Shown piece after piece: positions 1-8,382 of a stretch of 64,000 nucleotides of DNA. How positions within the stretch are numbered: position 1 is the first letter of the stretch; every line of letters starts with the position of its first letter. The DNA comes from Cupriavidus pinatubonensis (GTDB lineage Bacteria > Pseudomonadota > Gammaproteobacteria > Burkholderiales > Burkholderiaceae): the NCBI RefSeq assembly GCF_019602855.1, contig NZ_CP080766.1, positions 1,550,001-1,614,000 of the forward strand. Direction: 5' to 3'. The notes below the pieces were generated by a model. That model saw only the letters and a list, made by a program, of their open reading frames with translations, ran no database searches and was not told the DNA's origin. The position numbers were made by a program, and so were the translations under genes.

Positions 1-314
1 CGATGATGCAATACGCCTGGCCGGGCAATGTGCGGGAGCTGATCAACCGCGTGCGGCGTGCGATCGTGATGACCGACAACCGCAAGATTACCGCAGAGGA
101 CCTGCAATTGCATGGTGGCGCCGAGTTGCCGCGCAAGACGCTCGATGCGATTCGCGAGGAGGCCGAACGCGAGGCGATCCGCAGTGTCATGGCGAGCCAC
201 GGCTTCCATGTCGTGCCCGCCGCGCGCGAACTCAACGTGTCGCGCGTGACGCTGTACCGGCTCATGCACAAGCACAACATCCGCGTGGAGACGCAGCAGA
301 CGGCCGGCGAGTAA
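1..314 (+). CDS. Sigma-54-dependent activator, C-terminal fragment
   Basis: Only the last ~104 codons are present; the reading frame is open to the first base, so the gene starts outside the window. The fragment opens with WPGNVREL, the conserved end of the AAA+ domain of NtrC-family enhancer-binding proteins. After a linker it has a Fis-type helix-turn-helix around residues 60-95 (AARELNVSRVTLYRLMHKH). Such proteins bind upstream sites and use ATP hydrolysis to open sigma-54 promoters. The receiver or sensing domain, the Walker motifs and the GAFTGA loop lie outside, so the signal and target genes cannot be judged. The next gene converges on it and is not part of its operon. Confidence 0.9.
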   Translation, partial: MMQYAWPGNVRELINRVRRAIVMTDNRKITAEDLQLHGGAELPRKTLDAIREEAEREAIRSVMASHGFHVVPAARELNVSRVTLYRLMHKHNIRVETQQTAGE

Positions 315-370
315 GCCGGCGAACGGTTGAGCCGACTGGCCGCATGCGCGCGCCAGGCGCTCCAGGGAAA

Positions 371-403
371 GGGGAACTGGCGACGTCCGCTCGCCGGTTC
401 CCC
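371..403. terminator. Stem-loop between convergent genes
   Basis: A 13-base stem (371-383 with 391-403, one G-U type mismatch) around a 7-base loop lies between the stops of two convergent genes (314 and 426). Purine-rich sequence precedes it and pyrimidine-rich sequence follows, but there is no strong T run. It may work in both directions. Confidence 0.5.
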
Positions 404-425
404 CTTCCCCGTGCCTTGCGGCACG

Positions 426-815
426 TCAGCGCACAACGGCGACCGGCACGGGTGGCGTGCGCACCGGTCCGGCAGCTTCGGTCCCGGCGACGGGAGCCGC
501 CGCCAGGTTCATGCTGATCTTGCCGCGCGGGCGTGGCGGGGCGTTGCCGCCGCCGTCATTGTGGCGGCCGGGCGCCGCGTCGCGGCGGTCCAGGCCATCG
601 CGTGCCTGCCGCTCGTTCGGCGTCGCGGCGCCCGGGTCCTGCTTGAACTGCAAGTCGCCCCATGCCCAGCCGAAGCCGCGCACGTAGACGTCGCTGCTCA
701 CGGCCGCATGCGAATTGTCACTGGCGTTATCGGGCCGGTCAAAATAGGCATAGCTGGCCGCCAAGGCGCTGGTCGAGCACAAAGCCAGGGCGGCGGCAAG
801 GTATCCGGCTTTCAT
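426..815 (-). CDS. Small exported protein of unknown function
   Basis: This encodes 129 residues. The ATG at 815 is preceded by a good ribosome binding site (GGGAGGAG, about 5 bases away), which is why a longer frame starting at 866 is not used. The protein starts MKAGYLAAALALCSTSALAA, a clear Sec signal peptide with likely cleavage after ALA. The mature part is rich in Asp, Asn, Pro, Arg and Ala, has an aromatic patch (YVRGFGWAWGDLQF), no Cys, and no recognised domain. It is probably periplasmic. No function can be assigned; the low-complexity C-terminus (PRPRGKISMNLAAAPV onward) looks disordered. Confidence 0.7.
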   Translation of the reverse strand: MKAGYLAAALALCSTSALAASYAYFDRPDNASDNSHAAVSSDVYVRGFGWAWGDLQFKQDPGAATPNERQARDGLDRRDAAPGRHNDGGGNAPPRPRGKISMNLAAAPVAGTEAAGPVRTPPVPVAVVR

Positions 816-1541
816 GGTGGCTCCTCCCTTGGTGGAAAAAAGTGCCCGCCGGGGGACGGAGCACAATTCCTGCTGGCTTGCGGCGCTTGCTGCGCTATAG
901 CGGCTGCGCCGTGGCCATATCTAAATATATCTAATGTCCAGTGCGGCGCCGATACGCCGAGATCGCAAGCGCCCGGCTCCATAACGCGCATGGCGATGCG
1001 GGCTGTGTTGGCACACGCGGATGCGGCAGCAACGGCGATGACAACAGGTCCATGACAGACGGCGGCGGTCCCGCCAACCGGTGCGAACGCCGGCGTGCCG
1101 TCATGCGTGCTGGCGGATGACGCATGGCTGGGGGCTCCTCTTGCAATCGCGCGTAATGGCGTGTGGTGGCGTCACGGATTATTACTACTCCCTGTCAGAC
1201 AGAGAGCGACAAGTGTGCCAATGGCCGCAAGCGCTTGTTTCATGCGGCTTCCAGCCCGATGCAAAGGCTGTATGGTCATCTTGTGCCGCGGTCGCCGACG
1301 ATTCCGTTACGCCGATGCAACGGAAGCGGCCCGCGTGGCGCGCCGCGCCCCCGCCACGCGTGAGCGTTACATGCCGCGATGTCGCGTCCTAGGCGGCATT
1401 GCGCGCCGCGAGGGGGTCCGCTGGTGCAATTCCGCCACGGTTGCAGCGCTGTTACACGGGCCACGCGTATATCACTTGCGCGCACGCCGGCGCCGCACGC
1501 AGAAACGGGTACGCCGGGTTAGCCAGGACGCGGGGAGACGC
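816..1541. other. Non-coding stretch, about 720 bases
   Basis: No convincing gene is seen on either strand; the open frames here have no good ribosome binding site and show Arg/Ala/Cys-rich shadow composition. An AT-rich patch at about 917-940 may hold the promoter of the minus-strand exported-protein gene. One copy of the 16-base dispersed motif lies near the right end (1499-1514). Confidence 0.5.
1499..1514 (+). repeat. Dispersed 16-base motif, copy 1
   Basis: Exact GCAGAAACGGGTACGC. It lies 28 bases beyond the stop codon of the small lipoprotein gene, in non-coding DNA. It is one of ten copies in the first 29 kb. Confidence 0.85.
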
Positions 1542-1718
1542 TCAGCGTGCCGGGGCTGATTGCTGTGCCGGAGCCGGCGACTGGCCGGCGCCGCTGGCAC
1601 CCGCGCCGGAAATGGGTTTGGGTCCGGGTTGGCTGCGTTCGCAGCCACCACAAGCCAGCAGGCTCAGTCCAAGCAGCAAGATGACGGCCAGCGGCCGCCC
1701 TGGGATCGTGCGGGTCAC
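1542..1718 (-). CDS. Small putative lipoprotein
   Basis: This encodes 58 residues from a GTG start at 1718, preceded by AAAGGAG at good spacing. The sequence has Arg residues, a hydrophobic helix (LAVILLLGLSLLAC) and a textbook lipobox LLAC with Cys at residue 23, then a short Gly/Pro/Ala/Ser/Gln-rich tail of about 35 residues. It should be lipid-modified and held in the inner or outer membrane; the residue after Cys is Gly, not Asp, so outer-membrane sorting is possible. Position +2 onward (CGGCERSQ) does not match the CGQKGPL pattern of LptM, so that name is not used. Function unknown. It stands alone, divergent from the YihY-type gene. Confidence 0.65.
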   Translation of the reverse strand: MTRTIPGRPLAVILLLGLSLLACGGCERSQPGPKPISGAGASGAGQSPAPAQQSAPAR

Positions 1719-1947
1719 AGTGGCTCCTTTCGCGGTAGTTGCGGCGCAGATGCCGCGTCACAGGCGCGGGCAGGCATGCCTGTTTTTACTGTAGCAGGTC
1801 GGTCGTGTACTGCCGGATGCGGCTCCAGGCCGGAAGAGTGCTCCGATGCGAAGTATCATGAACGCAGGTGTCGCGTCGGCTGCGGCTGCACCAGGCATGG
1901 CAGCTGGCGCCACGTTCTGTCCGTGGTGCTGCGAAGGTCTCCCGAGC

Positions 1948-2937
1948 ATGACTGCTGATGAGCACAACCTGTCCGATCCAACGGACCGCCACGCCCGCCG
2001 TCCGCACTCTGGCCTGCGACGCTTCCTGCCTGATCGCCACACCGGCCAGCGCACGGTTCGCGTGGTGGTTGCCGCGGTTCAGTCGTGGTTCGCGCACCGT
2101 GCTGCCAGCAAGGGCGCCGCACTCTCGTTCTACATGCTGTTCTCGCTGGCCCCGATACTGGTCCTGGTGATATCGATCGCCGGCCTGTTCTTCGGCGCAG
2201 AGGCCGCGCGCGGCGAGATTTTCGAGCAGTTGCAAGATCTGGTCGGCGAACAGGGTGCGAGTGCGATCCAGAGCATCCTGGCTGCCACGCATCGCGCCGG
2301 GGGCAGCGGGGTGGCCGCGATCATCGCCACCGGGATCCTGTTTGTCGGTGCTACCAGCGCCTTTGCCGAACTCAAGAGCAGCCTGGACGATATCTGGCAC
2401 GTGCCGGTGCCGGCGACGGCGGGCTGGCAGCAACTGCTGCGCTCGCGGCTGCTCTCGTTCAGCCTGGTGCTGGTGCTGGCGTTGATGCTGCTGGTTTCGC
2501 TGATCGTGAACGCGGCGCTTGCCGTGATCGATCGCTTCTGGGGCGCGCTGTGGACGCAGTCCTGGTTCGCGCCCGTGGCCGATGTGCTGTCGACGCTGTT
2601 CTCGTTTGCCGTGGTGACGGCGTTGTTCGCGGTCATCTTCAAGATGCTGCCCAACGCGCGCATTGCCTGGCGCGATGTCACCATGGGCGCGATCATCACT
2701 GCAGTGCTGTTTTCGGTCGGCAAGCGCCTGATTGGCCTTTACCTCGGCAACAGCGCGGTGGCATCGTCGTATGGGGCCGCCGGCTCGGTCGTGGCGCTGA
2801 TGCTGTGGGTGTATTACTCTGCACAGATCTTCTTTTTCGGCGCAGAACTGACGCGCCAGTACGCGCTGCAGTTCGGCAGCCTGCGCGGCCAGCAGGCGGA
2901 TGCGTTGCCCGGCCAGGGCGGCGAACCGGTAAAATAG
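1948..2937 (+). CDS. YihY/BrkB family inner-membrane protein
   Basis: This encodes 329 residues if started at the ATG at 1948; a frame open from 1846 would add a poor Ala/Cys-rich extension. The family hallmark region (ASKGAALSFYMLFSLAPILVLV) is near residue 55, followed by five or six further hydrophobic segments and the late stretch GAAGSVVALMLWVYYSAQIFFFGAE. YihY/BrkB proteins are multi-pass inner-membrane proteins; an old RNase BN label came from a misassignment, so no enzymatic role is claimed. prfC follows 123 bases later on the same strand and may or may not share a transcript. Start choice is moderately certain; the family call is firm. Confidence 0.88.
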   Translation: MTADEHNLSDPTDRHARRPHSGLRRFLPDRHTGQRTVRVVVAAVQSWFAHRAASKGAALSFYMLFSLAPILVLVISIAGLFFGAEAARGEIFEQLQDLVGEQGASAIQSILAATHRAGGSGVAAIIATGILFVGATSAFAELKSSLDDIWHVPVPATAGWQQLLRSRLLSFSLVLVLALMLLVSLIVNAALAVIDRFWGALWTQSWFAPVADVLSTLFSFAVVTALFAVIFKMLPNARIAWRDVTMGAIITAVLFSVGKRLIGLYLGNSAVASSYGAAGSVVALMLWVYYSAQIFFFGAELTRQYALQFGSLRGQQADALPGQGGEPVK

Positions 2938-3060
2938 CGCCCCATTCCCTTTCGTGCGTGCCCGCAGTGCCGGCTCGACCGCCACCCTGCGGTCCTCGTC
3001 GTTGCCCGGTCGGCTCCCGCATGCCGGGCCCTGCAATCTACCCGATCCCTATCCGCTGCC

Positions 3061-4662
3061 GTGAGCTCGCTCGTATCCGAAATTGCGCGTCGACGCACCT
3101 TTGCCATCATCTCCCACCCCGACGCGGGCAAGACCACTCTGACCGAAAAGCTGCTGTGGTTCGGCGGCGCGATCCAGGTGGCCGGCGAAGTGCGCGCGCG
3201 CAAGGCTGACCGCCATGCCACGTCGGACTGGATGGAGCTGGAAAAGCAGCGCGGCATTTCGGTGACCTCGTCGGTGATGCAGTTCCCGTACCGCCGCGAA
3301 GCTGCCGACGGCAAGGCCGAGGAGAACATCGTCAACCTGCTCGACACGCCGGGCCACGAGGATTTCTCCGAAGATACCTACCGCACGCTGACTGCCGTGG
3401 ACTCGGCCGTGATGGTGATCGACTCGGTCAATGGCGTGGAAGCGCAGACCATCAAGCTGCTCAACGTCTGCCGCCTGCGCGCTACGCCGATCCTCACCTT
3501 CATCAACAAGCTCGACCGCGAAGGCCGTTCGCCGATCGAGTTGCTCGACGAAATCGAAGACGTGCTGCAGATTCAGTGCGCGCCGATGACCTGGCCGATC
3601 GGCATGGGCAAGGCCTTCCGGGGCGTGTACCACCTGATCGACGACAAGGTGCAGCTGTTCGATCCGCACGGTGACAAGGGTACGGCGGCCATTCTCGATG
3701 GCCTCGACAACCCGGAGCTTGACCGCATCCTTGGCAGCCAGGCCGACGAGCTGCGCCTCGAGATCGAACTGGTGCGCGGTGCCTCGCACACGTTCGACAA
3801 GGAAGCGTTCCTGGCCGGCAAGCAGACGCCGGTCTACTTCGGCTCCGCCATCAACAACTTCGGTGTGCAATCTCTGCTCGACGCGCTGTGCCAGCTGTCG
3901 CCCCCGCCGCTCGCGCGCAATACCGAGTCGCGCGTGGTCGAGCCGCAGGAAGGCAAGTTCACGGGTTTCGTGTTCAAGATCCAGGCCAATATGGATCCGC
4001 GCCACCGCGACCGCATTGCCTTCGTGCGCGTGTGCTCGGGCCGCTTCGAGCGCGGCATGAAGCTGCTGCACGTGTCGCAGGCCAAGACCGTGGCGATCAA
4101 CAACGCCATCACGTTCATGGCGCAGGACCGCAACACGACGGAAGAGGCCTACGCGGGCGACATCATCGGCGTGCCGAACCACGGCACCATCCGGCTGGGC
4201 GATGTCTTCACCGAGGGTGAGCCGCTGAAGTTCACGGGCATCCCGTCGTTCGCGCCCGAGTTCTTCCGCCGCGCGCGACTGAACAACCCGCTCAAGGTCA
4301 AGCAACTGCAGAAGGGCCTGCAGCAGCTCGCGGAAGAGGGCGCCACGCAGATGTTCCGCCCGCTCGCGTCGAACGAACTCGTGCTTGGCGCGGTCGGTAT
4401 CCTGCAGTTCGACGTGGTGGCGCACCGGCTCGAGCACGAGTACGGCGTCGATGCCATTTTCGAGTCGCACGAATGCGCGACCGCGCGCTGGCTCAAGGGC
4501 GCGCCGGCCGAGATCGAAAAGCTCATTGCCAAGGCCGGCCACAACGTGGCGCTCGACGGCGCCGGCGACCATGTGTACCTGGCGCCCAGCATGGTCAACC
4601 TGCGCCTCACCCAGGAAAAATTCCCGGACGTGCAGTTCCTGGAAACGCGCGAGATCGTCTGA
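3061..4662 (+). CDS. prfC: Peptide chain release factor 3 (RF3)
   Basis: A 533-residue translational GTPase starting with GTG. RF3 uses GTP to recycle RF1 and RF2 from the ribosome after stop-codon hydrolysis. Visible GTPase motifs are G1 SHPDAGKTT (about residues 19-27), the G2/switch region [11 protein letters not shown]3 DTPGHEDF and G4 NKLDRE. The order matches EF-G-type GTPases, and the RF3-specific [18 protein letters not shown] region is present. Length fits the family (E. coli 529). No strong Shine-Dalgarno sequence is visible before the GTG. A strong hairpin terminator lies 17 bases after the stop, so this ends a transcription unit. Confidence 0.97.
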   Translation: MSSLVSEIARRRTFAIISHPDAGKTTLTEKLLWFGGAIQVAGEVRARKADRHATSDWMELEKQRGISVTSSVMQFPYRREAADGKAEENIVNLLDTPGHEDFSEDTYRTLTAVDSAVMVIDSVNGVEAQTIKLLNVCRLRATPILTFINKLDREGRSPIELLDEIEDVLQIQCAPMTWPIGMGKAFRGVYHLIDDKVQLFDPHGDKGTAAILDGLDNPELDRILGSQADELRLEIELVRGASHTFDKEAFLAGKQTPVYFGSAINNFGVQSLLDALCQLSPPPLARNTESRVVEPQEGKFTGFVFKIQANMDPRHRDRIAFVRVCSGRFERGMKLLHVSQAKTVAINNAITFMAQDRNTTEEAYAGDIIGVPNHGTIRLGDVFTEGEPLKFTGIPSFAPEFFRRARLNNPLKVKQLQKGLQQLAEEGATQMFRPLASNELVLGAVGILQFDVVAHRLEHEYGVDAIFESHECATARWLKGAPAEIEKLIAKAGHNVALDGAGDHVYLAPSMVNLRLTQEKFPDVQFLETREIV

Positions 4663-4678
4663 CCCGAGCGCATCCCGG

Positions 4679-4716
4679 ATGCAAAACGGCCCGCAGCAGT
4701 GCGGGCCGTTTTGCAT
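4679..4716 (+). terminator. Rho-independent terminator after prfC
   Basis: A perfect 17-base inverted repeat (4679-4695 and 4700-4716) with loop GCAG. The stem is GC-rich in the middle, with AAAA at the foot of the left arm and TTTT in the right arm, so it can act in both directions. Confidence 0.88.
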
Positions 4717-4978
4717 GGAAGTGCCGTTTTGCGCGCATTGGCGCCTGGGATAGCAACGCGGCGGGTCAGAGAGCCCCTCTCTTCACGCCGTGTGCGAATG
4801 TCGGCAGCTGTATGCACGCGATCCACCATGCCGCCGTAGAATAACGCTCTTTGCCCTAATGGCGCGCTGTGCAGCCGGATGCTCCGCAGCTGGCCGCTCC
4901 GCAGTTGGCCGCTCCGCAGCTAGCCGCAAGCCACGCCATCCATCTCCCTGACCGGCACCCGCCGCCGCGACTGCTCCC
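4717..4978. other. Region between prfC terminator and MFS gene
   Basis: No gene is supported. It contains a small hairpin (AGAGAG-CCC-CTCTCT near 4768) and a three-unit 15-base tandem repeat (4881-4925) in what is probably the leader of the MFS gene. An open frame through the repeat (from a GTG near 4869) overlaps the MFS start in another frame and has Pro-rich shadow composition. Confidence 0.5.
4881..4925 (+). repeat. 15-base tandem repeat, three units
   Basis: Units at 4881-4895, 4896-4910 and 4911-4925, consensus GCTCCGCAGCTGGCC, with one change each in units 2 and 3. It sits 54-98 bases upstream of the MFS start codon. Confidence 0.85.
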
Positions 4979-6226
4979 ATGTCTTCCCCCGCCGCCACCA
5001 CTGCCGAAGCGTCCGACAGCGTCTTCGGTGATGCTTCATTCCGCCGTTTCTGGTTTGCGCGCCTGTGCACGACCATCGGGTACCAGATCTTCACCGTGGC
5101 GGTTGGCTGGCAGATGTATGACCTGACGCGTGATGCGTTCATGCTCGGGCTGGTGGGGCTCGTGCAGTTCCTGCCGTCGGTCGCGCTGATCCTGATGTCG
5201 GGCCATATGGCGGACCGCTTTGACCGTCGCCGCATCGTACGGACCTGCCAGGCGCTGGAAGCGCTGATCGCTGTCGCGATGGCGGTGTCCAGCCTCTCCG
5301 GGCGGATCAATCCCGAGCACATCTTCGTGTTCGTGGCGCTGATCGGTGCGACGCGGGCGTTCGAAACGCCCACACTGCAGGCTTTGCTGCCGAGCGTGGT
5401 AACGCAGCGCCAGTTGCCGCGCGCGGTGGCGCTGTCCAGTTCCGCGGGGCAGGCGGCCATCATCATCGGCCCGGCCATCGGCGGCTTCGCTTATGTTGCG
5501 GGGCCAGGCGTGGTGTACGCGCTGAGCGCCACGCTGTTCGTGATCGCCGCGATCCTCGTCAGCGGCCTGACGCTGCGCCAGCCGGTGCAGCGGCTAACGG
5601 CGCCGGTCAGCGTGAAGACGCTGTTTGCCGGGTTTGCCTATATCCGCAGCCGCCCGGTGCTGCTTGGCGCGATCTCGCTGGACCTGTTCGCGGTCCTGCT
5701 CGGTGGCGCGACGGCGCTGCTGCCGATCTATGCGCGCGACATTCTCCACACCGGCCCGTGGGGGCTTGGGCTGCTGCGCTCGGCGCCCGCGATCGGGGCG
5801 CTGGTCACCGCGCTGTGGCTGGCCCACCATCCGCTCAACCGCCGTGCGGGCAAGGTGATGTTCGGTGCCGTGGCACTGTTCGGCGCGGCCACGCTGGTGT
5901 TCGGCGTATCGCACTGGCTGCCCCTGTCGATGGCCGCGCTGGTGGTGCTTGGCGCATCGGACATGATCAGCGTGGTGGTGCGCTCGACGTTGGTTCAGCT
6001 CGATACGCCCGATGACATGCGCGGACGCGTCGGCGCCGTCAACTCGGTCTTTATCGGTGCATCCAACCAGCTCGGCGAGTTCGAGTCGGGTGTGACGGCG
6101 GCACTGCTGGGGCCGGTCGGCGCGGTGATCCTCGGCGGCGTGGGCACGCTGCTGGTGGTGGCGGTCTGGATGCGCCTGTTCCCGGCGCTGACCCACCGCG
6201 ACCGCCTGCACGACCATCCGGCCTGA
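4979..6226 (+). CDS. MFS transporter, EntS/MFS_3-like
   Basis: A 415-residue membrane protein with about 12 hydrophobic segments. The MFS loop 2-3 signature is present as GHMADRFDRRRIVR (around residue 74). N-terminal features (FWFARLCTTIGYQIFTVAVGWQMYDLT) and overall length match the drug/siderophore exporter-like MFS_3 group that includes EntS. It would export or import a small solute by proton antiport; the substrate cannot be told. Start ATG at 4979; no strong Shine-Dalgarno sequence (CTGCTCCC precedes). The AraC-type regulator downstream starts 113 bases later and could regulate it, which is only an inference from proximity. Confidence 0.85.
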   Translation: MSSPAATTAEASDSVFGDASFRRFWFARLCTTIGYQIFTVAVGWQMYDLTRDAFMLGLVGLVQFLPSVALILMSGHMADRFDRRRIVRTCQALEALIAVAMAVSSLSGRINPEHIFVFVALIGATRAFETPTLQALLPSVVTQRQLPRAVALSSSAGQAAIIIGPAIGGFAYVAGPGVVYALSATLFVIAAILVSGLTLRQPVQRLTAPVSVKTLFAGFAYIRSRPVLLGAISLDLFAVLLGGATALLPIYARDILHTGPWGLGLLRSAPAIGALVTALWLAHHPLNRRAGKVMFGAVALFGAATLVFGVSHWLPLSMAALVVLGASDMISVVVRSTLVQLDTPDDMRGRVGAVNSVFIGASNQLGEFESGVTAALLGPVGAVILGGVGTLLVVAVWMRLFPALTHRDRLHDHPA

Positions 6227-6249
6227 TGACTGGGGCCCCGAGGCCCAGA

Positions 6250-6265
6250 GCGTACCCGTTTCTGC
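6250..6265 (-). repeat. Dispersed 16-base motif, copy 2
   Basis: Exact motif in minus orientation, 24 bases after the MFS stop and about 75 bases before the AraC-type start codon. Confidence 0.85.
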
Positions 6266-6339
6266 GTGCATGTGTGGTGTCGTCCGGCAACGTCGGGCGG
6301 GCGATCGCGGTATAGTCGCCAGGCACTCTTCAGACACGT

Positions 6340-7245
6340 ATGGCCGCTCCTGACACCAGCCTCCACACCGGGAATGACCCGCTGCGACACCATGCGGTGT
6401 TCAACGCGCTGACGGGCTCCCGTGCCTCGCTGGAACGCGCCGCCGCGCTTGGCGATGGGCTTGGCCTCGCGCTGTGGCGCAACGGGCATGACGACACCGC
6501 CTACGCGCAACCGGGCCACCATACGCTGTCGGTTTACCTCGAGGGCGGCCATTCGACGTACCGGCTCGATCAGCCCGGCAATCTCGGCGCTCCCGGCCGC
6601 CTGTGCCTGTTGCCCGCGGATCATGAGTCGCGCTGGCATGTCGGGGGTACCCAGCGCTTCCTGCATCTGTACTTCGATCCCGGCTACGTCGCCTGGCATT
6701 GCGTGCGGCTGCTCGATCGCGAGCCGCGCGGGCTGCAATTGCGCGACCTGACCTTCGCCGAGGATCCGCACCTGTTCGCGTTCGGCCAGCGCCTGGCCAT
6801 GCTCGACTGGCAGGCGCCCGATGCGCGCATGGCCGGCAACGCGCTTGCGCATGATGCCGTCACGCATCTTCTGCTCAGCCATGCCGCCCATCGCGCAGGC
6901 ACCGACTGGCGAGGCGGATTGTCTGCAGCGGCGCGCCGCATGGTGCGCGACTGGATCGAAGCCCATCCCGAACAGAATCCGACGCTCGGTGAACTGGCAG
7001 CGCTGGCGGGTTTGTCGGAATACCACTTTGCGCGCATGTTCCGCGTGAGCTTCGGCATGCCGCCGCATGCTTGGATTTTGCGAGCGCGGCTGCAACGCGC
7101 GCTGCGACTGCTGGGCGAGCCGGGCCTGTGCTTGCGTGAGATCGCTATGCGCGCCGGGTTTGCCTCGCCCAGCCACTTCAATAACCGCTTCCGTTCAGCG
7201 TTCGGCATCACGCCTGGCGCGTGGCGTGCCGACCGCGTACGCTGA
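6340..7245 (+). CDS. AraC family transcriptional regulator
   Basis: This encodes 301 residues. The C-terminal ~100 residues carry the two helix-turn-helix units of the AraC/XylS family: LGELAALAGLSEYHFARMFR (about 215-235) and LREIAMRAGFASPSHFNNRF followed by FGITPGAWR. The N-terminal part (residues 1-190) looks like a cupin-type sensing domain with several His and Trp residues (LEGGHSTYRL, ESRWHVGGTQRFLHLYFDPGY). It probably senses a small ligand and acts on a neighbouring promoter; the MFS gene upstream and the MscS gene downstream are candidates. No matching operator was found. Confidence 0.9.
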   Translation: MAAPDTSLHTGNDPLRHHAVFNALTGSRASLERAAALGDGLGLALWRNGHDDTAYAQPGHHTLSVYLEGGHSTYRLDQPGNLGAPGRLCLLPADHESRWHVGGTQRFLHLYFDPGYVAWHCVRLLDREPRGLQLRDLTFAEDPHLFAFGQRLAMLDWQAPDARMAGNALAHDAVTHLLLSHAAHRAGTDWRGGLSAAARRMVRDWIEAHPEQNPTLGELAALAGLSEYHFARMFRVSFGMPPHAWILRARLQRALRLLGEPGLCLREIAMRAGFASPSHFNNRFRSAFGITPGAWRADRVR

Positions 7246-7430
7246 CGCGGCTTGCCGTCCGGCCGTCGATGCCGGAAACCAATTCCCTTTCCGGCTGTCC
7301 TCTGAAAAACAGCGTAATCCCGCCTAATGGCGCCATTTGTCGGTGAATGTCTGACATTTTGGCCTGACAACGCGCCTGATCCGTTGCTTCACATTGCGCC
7401 TTGTGTCGCATAACGGCCTGGCATACGCGC

Positions 7431-7446
7431 GCAGAAACGGGTACGC
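7431..7446 (+). repeat. Dispersed 16-base motif, copy 3
   Basis: Exact motif ending 21 bases before the MscS start codon, so it would lie in the leader or promoter of that gene. Confidence 0.85.
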
Positions 7447-7467
7447 CCCCACCTGGAGCCGCTTCTC

Positions 7468-8373
7468 ATGAACTGGAATATGGACGCCGTGAAGCTCGAT
7501 ACCGCATGGAACTACCTGGTGCAGCTGGCCGTGCATCAAGGCATGAACTGCCTGGTCGCCGTACTGATCCTGATCGCGGGATGGTGGTTGTCGGCGTGTG
7601 CGGCCGAATCGGCGCAGCGCGCGCTGGACCGCACGCACCTGGATGAAACCGTGCGGCCGATGCTGGCCAACACGTTCCAGTGGATGGTGCGCGTGCTTAC
7701 CATCGTGCTGGTGCTGTCCCAGTTCGGGGTGCAGACGGCCAGCATCATCGCCATGCTCGGCGCGGCCGGGCTTGCGATCGGGCTGGCGCTGCAGGGAACG
7801 CTGCAGAACATTGCAGCCGGCCTCATGCTGGTGCTGCTGCGGCCGTTCCGCGTCGGGCAGTACATCGATGCTCAAGGGGTTGCTGGCACGGTCCGCGAGG
7901 TCAGCCTGTTCATGACCGAGCTGACCACGGCTGACGGTGTCTGCCTGCGCGTGCCCAATGGCAAGCTGTGGGGCAGCGCGATCACGAACTACAGCGAGAA
8001 CGCGTCGCGCCGCATCGACATCGAGACCACGGTGGCGTTCGGCGGTGACATGCACAAGGGCCTGGACGCACTGCACATGATGCTGTCCGCCGAGCCGCGC
8101 CTGTTGCCGGAGCCGAAGCCCGAGGCGATGGTCGTCAACTACACCGAGCAGGGCGTCACGCTGAACCTGCGCTGCTGGACTTCGAGCGAGGACTACTGGA
8201 CGGTGCGCTACGCGTTCTACGAGCGCATCAAGAAGGTGCTCGAGGACGCGGGCTGCAAGCTCGCATCACCGATCCAGGAGGTGCGCATGCCAGACCCGGG
8301 CGCCACGCCGGTCACCACACCGCCGACCGCAACGCCCGATCCGCGCGCCAATCCGTTGCGGCGCGCGGGCTAG
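7468..8373 (+). CDS. Small-conductance mechanosensitive channel (MscS family)
   Basis: This encodes 301 residues. It has three N-terminal hydrophobic helices; the third is the MscS pore helix (GAAGLAIGLALQGTLQNIAAGLML, about residues 98-121) with the usual Gly/Ala packing. LLRPFRVGQYI and a cytoplasmic beta domain (VPNGKLWGSAITNYS) follow, then a Pro/Thr-rich C-terminal tail (about residues 275-301). The family opens under membrane tension and releases solutes on osmotic downshock. Length is close to E. coli MscS (286). TGGAG lies 12 bases before the ATG. The gene converges on edd with only 9 bases between stops. Confidence 0.93.
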   Translation: MNWNMDAVKLDTAWNYLVQLAVHQGMNCLVAVLILIAGWWLSACAAESAQRALDRTHLDETVRPMLANTFQWMVRVLTIVLVLSQFGVQTASIIAMLGAAGLAIGLALQGTLQNIAAGLMLVLLRPFRVGQYIDAQGVAGTVREVSLFMTELTTADGVCLRVPNGKLWGSAITNYSENASRRIDIETTVAFGGDMHKGLDALHMMLSAEPRLLPEPKPEAMVVNYTEQGVTLNLRCWTSSEDYWTVRYAFYERIKKVLEDAGCKLASPIQEVRMPDPGATPVTTPPTATPDPRANPLRRAG

Positions 8374-8382
8374 TTCGCTGAG

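Noticed and set aside
1542..1718. Naming the small lipoprotein LptM
   Set aside because: It has a lipobox and similar size but lacks the CGQKGPL motif after the Cys.
1786..3036. 416-codon open frame on the minus strand
   Set aside because: Antisense shadow of the YihY-type gene, Arg/His/Gln-rich, no domain.
3049..4716. 555-codon open frame on the minus strand
   Set aside because: Antisense shadow of prfC; it also crosses the prfC terminator.
4869..5126. Small Pro-rich ORF through the 15-base repeat
   Set aside because: It overlaps the MFS start in another frame and has no ribosome binding site.
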